Assembly: GCA_024642245.1 (NCBI GenBank)
Contig: JAHEBM010000006.1
Span: forward strand, 34,967-98,966
Length of the DNA stretch: 64,000 nucleotides
Reading direction: 5' to 3'
Origin: Haliea sp.
Lineage (GTDB): Bacteria; Pseudomonadota; Gammaproteobacteria; Pseudomonadales; Halieaceae
How positions within the stretch are numbered: the stretch's first letter is position 1; the number at the start of each line of letters is the position of its first letter. The translations under genes and the position numbers were made by a program. The notes beneath the pieces are model-generated. The model saw nothing but the letters and a program-made list of their open reading frames with translations, ran no database searches and was not told the origin of the DNA. Shown one piece after another: positions 59,101-64,000 of this stretch.

Positions 59101-59619
59101 GACAAGCAGGGCGGCCAGTTTGTCGCTGGCCTGATTGTCGCCAGCCGCACCATGAAAACCAAACGCGGCGATACCATGGCCATATTGCAGCTCGATGACC
59201 GCAGTGCGCGCATAGAGGTTACGGTGTATGCCGACACCTACACCGAGCACCGGGAAATGTTGGGCAAGGACAATATTGTCATCGTGGAGGGCACGGTAGC
59301 CCACGACGATTATTCCGGTGGCCTGGCCATGCGCGCCCGGGGTGTGCGCAGCCTGTTGCAGGCGCGGCAGGAATACGCCTCGGAACTCACCATTGAGGTC
59401 AGTGACGAAATGCTGGATCCACAGCTGACCGACTGGCTGGAAAAAACCCTGGCCGGCGCCGGTGGCGGCAGTTGCCCGGTGTCACTTATCTATCGCCAGG
59501 CGGGGGGTAGGGCCCGGGTGAAGCTGGGCGAGCGCTTCCAGGTGCTGCCCAGCGACGAACTGCTGCAGGAGCTGCGCGACGGCGTGGGCAGTGAGCGGGT
59601 GGCGCTGCGCTACGCCTGA
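56131..59619 (+). CDS. dnaE: DNA polymerase III alpha subunit
   Basis: 1162 residues, the usual size. It has an N-terminal PHP domain (FVHLRLHTEYSLVDG), polymerase palm with catalytic Asp residues in MPDFDVDFCMEKRDRVIDYV and GPGRGSGAGSLVAYAL, beta-binding and helix-hairpin-helix regions, and an OB domain near residue 1000 (GGQFVAGLIVASRTMKTKRG). It replicates the chromosome. In most relatives accA follows; here an SDR gene does. Confidence 0.98.
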   Translation: MTDFVHLRLHTEYSLVDGLVRVKPLVERVAELGMPAVAVTDVSNFYGLIKMYKAAFGAGVQPIFGVDLKVLDADDPDRAWPLCLLAMNLEGYRNLTLLISRAFTEGQHLGVPYVRKTWLEECAGGVIALSAGVAGEVGQALLGGKRDVAAERLRAWMALYPGRFYLELHRTGREGDEAHVHAAVALATEFNCPVVATNDVRFLDASEFEAHEARVCIREGRTLDDPRRARQYTDQQYLRSPAEMAELFADIPEALANTVEIARRCHLVLELGKPYLPDYPVPEGMGIDEFFRQQSHQGLERRIAVLLDPAATDITAQREFYRQRLDFELDTIIQMGFPGYFLIVMDFIRWAKQHDIPVGPGRGSGAGSLVAYALEITDLDPLEYDLLFERFLNPERVSMPDFDVDFCMEKRDRVIDYVADTYGREAVSQIITFGTMAAKAVVRDVARVQGKSYGLADKLSKMIPFEVGMTLAKALEQEEPLRDFLRDDPQAQEIWDMAVQLEGITRNVGKHAGGVVIAPSKLTDFSPLFCDETGGGLVTQYDKGDVEDAGLVKFDFLGLRTLTIIDWAVKMINAVRQEQGELPLDISQIPLGDEASFKLLQSAETTAVFQLESRGMKDLIKRLRPDCFEDIIALVALFRPGPLQSGMVDNFINRKHGREAISYPDAQWQHASLKPILEPTYGIILYQEQVMQIAQELAGYTLGGADMLRRAMGKKKPEEMAKQRAVFEEGARSKGVDGDLAIKIFDLVEKFAGYGFNKSHSAAYALVSYQTAWLKAHYPASFMAAVMSSELQNTDKIVVFVEECRAMQLTLKLPDVNEGQYMFTVNAHNEIIYGLGAIKGLGEGPIENMLVARGEGGPFLDLFDFCARTDPRKVNRRAIEALVRSGAFDSLGEDRWVLMAGLDDALKAAEQSASNRDSGIDDLFGDVVPSQGKGPGDVYSPFRGARPWTGKQRLAGEKDTLGLYVTGHPIDEYESEVRKFAPTRIAELRADKQGGQFVAGLIVASRTMKTKRGDTMAILQLDDRSARIEVTVYADTYTEHREMLGKDNIVIVEGTVAHDDYSGGLAMRARGVRSLLQARQEYASELTIEVSDEMLDPQLTDWLEKTLAGAGGGSCPVSLIYRQAGGRARVKLGERFQVLPSDELLQELRDGVGSERVALRYA

Positions 59620-59661
59620 CAGTATTTGACCATTCGAATAAGAAACAAGGAGCGACACACG

Positions 59662-60453
59662 ATGTTGTTGAAGGGCAAGGTGGTAATAGTATCGGGGATT
59701 GGTCCGGGGCTGGGGCAGGAACTGGCCCTGCTGGCTGCCAGGGAGGGGGCCGAAGGCGTGGTTCTGGCTGCGCGTACCGCGCAGAAACTGGACTCGGCGG
59801 AACAGGATATCCAGGCCCTTGGCCTGGGCACCCGGGTATTGAAAGTGCCTACGGATATAGCCGATGCCGGCCAGTGCCAGGCGCTCGCCGACCAGGCACT
59901 GCAGGCCTTTGGGCGTATCGATGCGCTGATCAACAGTGCCTATGATCCGGGCAGCTTCGAGCCGATCAAGGATGCCAACCTGGATGGCTGGCGCCGGGCC
60001 ATGGATGTGAATTTCTTCGGTACCATGCAACTTTCCCAGGCCTGCGTGCCGGCCATGATTGCGGCCGGTGGCGGCGCCATAGTCATGATTGCCACCATGG
60101 TCGAGCATAAACCGCTGGCGACCCAGGGTGGTTACGGTGCCTCTAAATCTGCCTTGCGCAGTGCCACCAAGCATCTCGCGCTGGAATTGGGGCAATACGG
60201 GATCAGGGTCAACAGCTGCCATATGGGCTGGATGTGGGGCCCGGCGGTGGAGGGGTATTTCGCCTGGCAGGCCAGCCAGTCGGGCAAGTCGCAGGAAGAA
60301 CTTATCGCCGAGGTTACCCGCAATATCCCGCTGGGGGTGATTCCCGATGACGGCGAGTGCGCCAGGGCGGCCCTGTTCCTCGCCTCGGATTACGCCAGTA
60401 TGGTGACAGGTGCGGCACTGGACGTGAATGGCGGCGAGTATATGCCGGTATAA
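59662..60453 (+). CDS. Classical SDR oxidoreductase
   Basis: 263 residues. The start at 59662 has AAGGAG (59647-59652). The nucleotide-binding segment VVIVSGIGPGLGQELALLAAREG departs slightly from TGxxxGIG. NSAYD replaces the usual NNAG. Catalytic YGASK is intact (GGYGASKSAL). This variant pattern is common in fatty-acid or sterol-type SDRs. Substrate unknown. It sits directly after dnaE but with its own ribosome site, and ends in a strong hairpin. Confidence 0.88.
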   Translation: MLLKGKVVIVSGIGPGLGQELALLAAREGAEGVVLAARTAQKLDSAEQDIQALGLGTRVLKVPTDIADAGQCQALADQALQAFGRIDALINSAYDPGSFEPIKDANLDGWRRAMDVNFFGTMQLSQACVPAMIAAGGGAIVMIATMVEHKPLATQGGYGASKSALRSATKHLALELGQYGIRVNSCHMGWMWGPAVEGYFAWQASQSGKSQEELIAEVTRNIPLGVIPDDGECARAALFLASDYASMVTGAALDVNGGEYMPV

Positions 60454-60467
60454 GGCGAGATTTGTCG

Positions 60468-60493
60468 CGCGCCCCGTGGGTGTCCGGGGCGCG
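60468..60493 (+). terminator. Strong hairpin after the SDR gene
   Basis: CGCGCCCCG (60468-60476) and CGGGGCGCG (60485-60493) form a perfect 9-bp GC stem with an 8-nt loop, 15 bp after the SDR stop. TAATCGTTTG follows, a weak T-run. Probably a terminator. Confidence 0.6.
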
Positions 60494-60526
60494 TAATCGT
60501 TTGTAGCATTGAGGAGAGCATTGGCC

Positions 60527-60832
60527 ATGGCTGATACACGTGACGACCAAGCCACGACAAGAATCGAGGCGGCCGTGCTGCGGCGCCTGCTGGAGCATCT
60601 GGACAGTCGCAAGGACGTGCAGAATATCGAGCTGATGAACCTGGCGGGATTCTGCCGCAACTGCCTGTCCAAGTGGTATATGGCCGAGGCCGAAGCCGAG
60701 GGTGTGGCGGTAGACTATGACCAGGCCCGGGAGCGGGTGTACGGCATGCCCTACGGCCAGTGGAAAGACCGGTACCAGCGCGAGGCGACCCCGGAGCAGC
60801 TGGCCGCCTTCACGGCCGCGGGGAGCAAGTAG
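60527..60832 (+). CDS. DUF1244 family protein
   Basis: 101 residues. The core VQNIELMNLAGFCRNCLSKW and the segment YGMPYGQWKDRYQ are typical of the DUF1244 family, small helical proteins with a conserved Cys pair (CRNC). Function unknown. The start at 60527 gives the family N-terminus, with GAGGAGAG upstream. Confidence 0.85.
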   Translation: MADTRDDQATTRIEAAVLRRLLEHLDSRKDVQNIELMNLAGFCRNCLSKWYMAEAEAEGVAVDYDQARERVYGMPYGQWKDRYQREATPEQLAAFTAAGSK

Positions 60833-60844
60833 GCGGGGTGGGAA

Positions 60845-61123
60845 TCAGCCGTTGGCCTTTTTCAGCTCACGCAGGTACCTGAAGCGGCTGGTGTAGGGCT
60901 CCAGGGCGTTATCGGCGATGCGTTGCAGGGTTTGGCCGATGGAAGCATTCGCCGCTGTGGCGCCCACATCGTCGTCGCCGGCAATCTGGCGGCCCAGGCT
61001 GGACAGGCCGTCACCGATGGCCGTTGCGCTTTCTATGGTCGCCTGAACCAGGAACAGTTCAGCAATAATCAGGTCGTCTACCGTCCGGCGCACACGCCCT
61101 GGTGATATTGAATTTGTTTCCAT
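60845..61123 (-). CDS. Small helical protein of unknown function
   Basis: 92 residues from the ATG at 61123, which has a strong ribosome site (GGGAGGAG). Longer upstream starts lack one. The chain is mostly predicted helix (VDDLIIAELFLVQATIESATAI; ASIGQTLQRIADNALEPYTSR) with a charged C-terminus. No signal or membrane segment. I do not recognise the family. It faces the DUF1244 gene, whose stop is 12 bp away. Confidence 0.6.
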   Translation of the reverse strand: METNSISPGRVRRTVDDLIIAELFLVQATIESATAIGDGLSSLGRQIAGDDDVGATAANASIGQTLQRIADNALEPYTSRFRYLRELKKANG

Positions 61124-61511
61124 TGTTACTTCTCCTCCCGGGATACCGTCGGCCCACACATCGGCCCTGTGGCGATTGCTTGCAGCTGTTGCACAGCCGT
61201 GGTGCAGCTTGGACAAGCGATTGCGCTGTTTTGTTGCAAGAGCCGCCTGAAATAGCCGTTATTCACGCCGCCACCATGGTATAAGCAAGCCCCATGCCAG
61301 CGGCCGGCTATAGTAAGGATTTATCGTGACAGGGCAAGCCGCGATGGCGGAATATCCGGCGTGAATATTCCGCATTGAGGTGCCTGCTTGAAATTTCCGG
61401 CAATTAGCCGATACTGACCGACCCGCTGCCCGATGCCCGGCTGATGTTAAGGGCCCGGTGTCCGGGTGTGGGAAAGCGTCGTACCGACTGTCTCCAACAA
61501 GGAAGATAAAA
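61124..61511. other. 388-bp divergent intergenic region upstream of the sulfatase
   Basis: The region contains the 27-bp inverted repeat described separately and a GC hairpin CCCGG-TGT-CCGGG (61454-61466) in the likely 5' leader of the sulfatase. TATAGT occurs at 61302-61307 without a clear -35. No tRNA or credible small gene was seen. Confidence 0.4.
61347..61373. promoter_or_regulatory. 27-bp inverted repeat, candidate operator for the sulfatase
   Basis: GCGGAATAT (61347-61355) and ATATTCCGC (61365-61373) are perfect 9-bp arms separated by 9 nt, so the arm centres lie 18 bp apart. The AT-rich arms in GC-rich surroundings, about 140 bp before the sulfatase ATG and 225 bp before the small gene, suggest a protein-binding site rather than a terminator (no T-run). 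Confidence 0.5.
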
Positions 61512-63041
61512 ATGAGCTATCGAAAGATCCTCGCGCCTGTGACCTTGCTGCTGGCCACCCTGGTGACCCTGCCGTCACAGGCGGCGAACAAACCGAATAT
61601 CCTCGTAATATGGGGCGATGATATCGGTATTACCAATATCAGCGCCTACAGTGACGGCATCATGGGATACCACACGCCGAATATCGACCGTATTGCCAGT
61701 GAGGGCATGCGTTTCACCGATTACTACGGCGACCAGAGTTGCACCGCCGGCCGTTCCAGCTTCATTACAGGCCAGTCCGGCCTGCGCACAGGCCTCACCA
61801 AGGTGGGCCTGCCCGGTGCGGAGCTGGGCCTGCAGGACCGCGACATAACGATTGCCGAAGTACTCAAGGCCCAGGGCTATGCCACCGGCCAGTTTGGCAA
61901 GAATCACCTGGGCGACAAGGATGCATTCCTGCCTACCAACCACGGCTTCGATGAATTCTTTGGCAACCTCTATCACCTGAACGCGGAAGAGGAACCGGAA
62001 GACCCGGACTACCCCCAGGCACCTGAGTTTCGCAAGATGTTTGGCCCGCGCGGCGTGATCCACTCCTATGCTGACGGTCGCATAGAGGACACAGGCGCCC
62101 TGACCCGCAAGCGGATGGAAACAGCCGACGAGGAATTCGTCGCAGCCGCCAAGAAGTTCGTGGACAAATCCGTCAAGGCAGACAAGCCCTTTTTCGTCTG
62201 GTTGAACACGACCGGTATGCACTTTCGCACGCATCCGGCCCAGAAAAATATCGGCAAGTCAGGCCAGGGTTTCTACAACGATGTGATGGTGGCGCACGAT
62301 GAACTGGTTGGCCAGATGCTGGACCAGCTGGACCAGCTGAAAATTGCCGACAACACCATCGTGTTCTATTCCACTGATAACGGGGTGCACTTCAATACCT
62401 GGCCCGATGCGGGTATCACGCCCTTCCGCAGTGAAAAGAACACCAACTGGGAAGGTGCCTACCGCGTGCCCGCGATGGTTCGCTGGCCCGGCAAGATCAA
62501 GCCCGGACAGATATCCAACGAGGTTATGTCTCACCTGGACTGGATGCCCACCCTGGCCGCAGTGGCTGGCGATGCCAACCTGAAACAAGAGCTGTTGCAA
62601 GGCAAGCAGGTGGGCAGCAAGAAAGCCAGGCTGCACCTGGATGGCTACAACTTCCTGCCGTACCTGACCGGCCAGGTCGAGAAGGCTCCCCGGCGTGAGT
62701 TCATGTATCTCAACGATGAGGGTATGCCGGTGGGCACCCGTGTCGGCGACTGGAAGCTTGTCTACGCGGAAAACCGGGCCGAGACCATGGCCTTGTGGGC
62801 CGAGCCTTTTGTCACGCTGCGTATGTTCAAGATCTTCAACCTGCGCAGGGACCCGTTCGAGCGAGCCGATCACAATTCCAATAGCTACTGGGACTGGATG
62901 ATCGACAAGGCGCCCCAGGGCTACCTGGGAATGGCTGTCACAGCCCAGTTCCTGTCGACCTTCAAGGACTACCCGCCCAGCCAGCACCCGGACTCCTGGT
63001 CGATCGACAAGCTGACCGAGCGCTACCTGAAGGCCAAATAG
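61512..63041 (+). CDS. Exported type I sulfatase (arylsulfatase-like)
   Basis: 509 residues. A signal peptide (LAPVTLLLATLVTLPSQA) is followed by the sulfatase N-terminus NILVIWGDDIG, with metal-binding Asp36-Asp37. The formylglycine site is CTAGRSSFITG (Cys77, Arg81), fitting the C-X-A-X-R form. YSTDNGVHFNTWPDAG has the second metal site (Asp-Asn). It hydrolyses sulfate esters in the periplasm or outside, once Cys77 is matured by a separate enzyme not encoded here. Substrate unknown. The start at 61512 has AAGGAAGA upstream. Confidence 0.93.
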   Translation: MSYRKILAPVTLLLATLVTLPSQAANKPNILVIWGDDIGITNISAYSDGIMGYHTPNIDRIASEGMRFTDYYGDQSCTAGRSSFITGQSGLRTGLTKVGLPGAELGLQDRDITIAEVLKAQGYATGQFGKNHLGDKDAFLPTNHGFDEFFGNLYHLNAEEEPEDPDYPQAPEFRKMFGPRGVIHSYADGRIEDTGALTRKRMETADEEFVAAAKKFVDKSVKADKPFFVWLNTTGMHFRTHPAQKNIGKSGQGFYNDVMVAHDELVGQMLDQLDQLKIADNTIVFYSTDNGVHFNTWPDAGITPFRSEKNTNWEGAYRVPAMVRWPGKIKPGQISNEVMSHLDWMPTLAAVAGDANLKQELLQGKQVGSKKARLHLDGYNFLPYLTGQVEKAPRREFMYLNDEGMPVGTRVGDWKLVYAENRAETMALWAEPFVTLRMFKIFNLRRDPFERADHNSNSYWDWMIDKAPQGYLGMAVTAQFLSTFKDYPPSQHPDSWSIDKLTERYLKAK

Positions 63042-63061
63042 CGCGATCCACAAGCGTAAAG

Positions 63062-63085
63062 AAGCCTGCGTAAGCGGGCTTTTTT
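63062..63085 (+). terminator. Rho-independent terminator after the sulfatase
   Basis: AAGCCTGC pairs with GCGGGCTT (8 bp, one G-T pair) around a GTAA loop, followed by further Ts. A GNRA tetraloop and T-run make it convincing. Confidence 0.85.
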
Positions 63086-63111
63086 ATGCGCAACGCGAGA
63101 CGTAGGCGGTG

Positions 63112-64000
63112 ATGACAGTGAAACGCCAGGTAAACTTCAACAGCGGCAGCGAGCGCTGCGCAGCTGACCTGTACCTTCCCGAAGGCGTCGAGGCGCCTCC
63201 GGTGGTTGTTATGGGGCATGGTCTGGGTGGGCTCAGGAGCTTTCGTATCCCCGCCTTTGCCGAGCGCTTTGTCGCGCGCGGCCTGGCGGTTTTCGCTTTC
63301 GATTACCGTCACTGGGGTGACAGTGGCGGGGAGCCTCGCCAGCTCCTGAGCCCGCGCAGGCAGCTCGAGGACTGGCACGCGGCCCTGGCCTGTGTGCGTG
63401 GCCTGGCCGTTGTCGACGGTAGTCGGGTCGGTGTATGGGGAACGTCTTTTGGCGGTGCCCACGTGATCCATGTGGCGGCGCAGGACCACGCGATCAGGGC
63501 TGTGGTCGCCCAGGTGCCAGCGGCCGATACCGCCTCGGCTGCCGCTGCTTTCGGTGTGGGCTACCTGCTGCAGGCCACCGCCCTTGGCGTCGCTGATCTG
63601 CTGGGCAGCCTGGTGGGGATGCGGGCCCTGTACCTGCCACTCGTGGGCAGACCGGGAGATCGTGCGATAATGCACACGCCCGAGTGTTGGGAGGGTTATA
63701 TGTCCCTGGTCACCGAGGGGGCGAATTGGCGGAACCGGGTAACAGCGCGTTCGATGCTGTCTATCCCTTTTTATCGCGCAACCCGTGTGGCGCATCGGGT
63801 ACAGGCACCGACACTGCTCATGGGCGGGCTGAAAGATTCACTGGTTTCGATTGATGACCTGCGGATCCTCGCCGGCCGCCTGCCGGGTTCGGTACTGCGC
63901 GAATATGACTGTAACCATTTCCAGCCATACTTTCCGCCGTTGTTCGATGATTTCGTGCGGGAACAGGCGGATTTCCTGGTACAGAACCTGTTGCCGACCC
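63112..64000 (+). CDS. Alpha/beta hydrolase (3' end cut by window edge)
   Basis: The frame is open from ATG 63112 to the end of the window, 296 codons. MGHGLGG is the oxyanion region. The nucleophile elbow is GTSFGG (Ser112), the acid is likely the Asp in GLKDSLVSI, and the base the His in DCNHFQP. It resembles dienelactone-hydrolase/acetyl-xylan-esterase-like proteins. GTG codons at 63109 and 63118 are alternative starts. Substrate unknown; only a few residues are probably missing. Confidence 0.8.
   Translation, partial: MTVKRQVNFNSGSERCAADLYLPEGVEAPPVVVMGHGLGGLRSFRIPAFAERFVARGLAVFAFDYRHWGDSGGEPRQLLSPRRQLEDWHAALACVRGLAVVDGSRVGVWGTSFGGAHVIHVAAQDHAIRAVVAQVPAADTASAAAAFGVGYLLQATALGVADLLGSLVGMRALYLPLVGRPGDRAIMHTPECWEGYMSLVTEGANWRNRVTARSMLSIPFYRATRVAHRVQAPTLLMGGLKDSLVSIDDLRILAGRLPGSVLREYDCNHFQPYFPPLFDDFVREQADFLVQNLLPT

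Noticed and set aside
57232..59304. 690-codon open frame antisense to dnaE
   Set aside because: Its composition is that of a mirrored GC-rich coding frame (rich in His, Gln, Arg, Leu), it has no recognisable domain, and dnaE on the other strand is certain.

Overview
The window is a stretch of chromosome from a GC-rich, Gram-negative gammaproteobacterium. The evidence is the large rpsB-to-dnaE block with the outer-membrane genes bamA, skp, lpxD, fabZ, lpxA and lpxB, together with bamC, glnD, dapC/D/E, an Mla-type lipid transporter and a TonB-dependent receptor. The housekeeping gene order resembles Pseudomonas and its marine relatives. The added lipid/steroid-type catabolic genes and the sulfatase suggest an aerobic marine heterotroph, possibly of the Cellvibrionales/Halieaceae type; that placement is inference from gene content. 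I see no tRNA, rRNA, CRISPR, insertion sequence or prophage.

Layout. 1-5 kb: a thioredoxin-like lipoprotein and YihY on the minus strand, divergent from an overlapping arsC-like/wrbA/DUF2069/sppA run. 5-9.5 kb: an RND efflux pump with its adaptor. 9.6-10.4 kb: a small MscS channel. 10.5-19.9 kb: accessory metabolism, comprising a MaoC hydratase, a Nudix hydrolase, a Tat-exported flavoprotein overlapping a c-type cytochrome, an Ltp2-like thiolase-fold protein with its DUF35 partner, an SRAP protein, a TonB-dependent receptor and a 3-alpha-hydroxysteroid-dehydrogenase-like SDR. 19.9-23.4 kb: a four-gene MCE/Mla-type ABC transporter. 24-27 kb: dapA, bamC and an MBL-fold hydrolase. 27-28.4 kb: an LpxL-like acyltransferase and a leucine-rich-repeat lipoprotein. 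28.5-31.7 kb: a divergent class III cyclase-like protein, an HD-domain phosphodiesterase-like protein and RsmJ. 32.5-41 kb: lysine/peptidoglycan precursor genes (dapE, dapD, dapC) with yffB, an unusual endonuclease III, glnD and map. 41-59.6 kb: rpsB, tsf, pyrH, frr, uppS, cdsA, dxr, rseP, bamA, skp, lpxD, fabZ, lpxA, lpxB, rnhB, dnaE. 59.6-64 kb: an SDR, a DUF1244 protein, an orphan small protein, a sulfatase and a truncated alpha/beta hydrolase.

How the genes work together. The conserved core couples translation (rpsB, tsf, frr, map), nitrogen sensing (glnD), diaminopimelate synthesis and envelope assembly (undecaprenyl phosphate, phospholipid, lipid A, outer-membrane proteins). The MCE transporter, BamC, the LpxL-like enzyme and RseP add to the envelope theme. 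The most speculative but interesting parts are the adjacent cyclase-like/HD pair at 28.5-30.8 kb, which looks like a make-and-break second-messenger module, and the 10.5-19.9 kb region, whose enzyme families recur in steroid and branched-lipid degradation.
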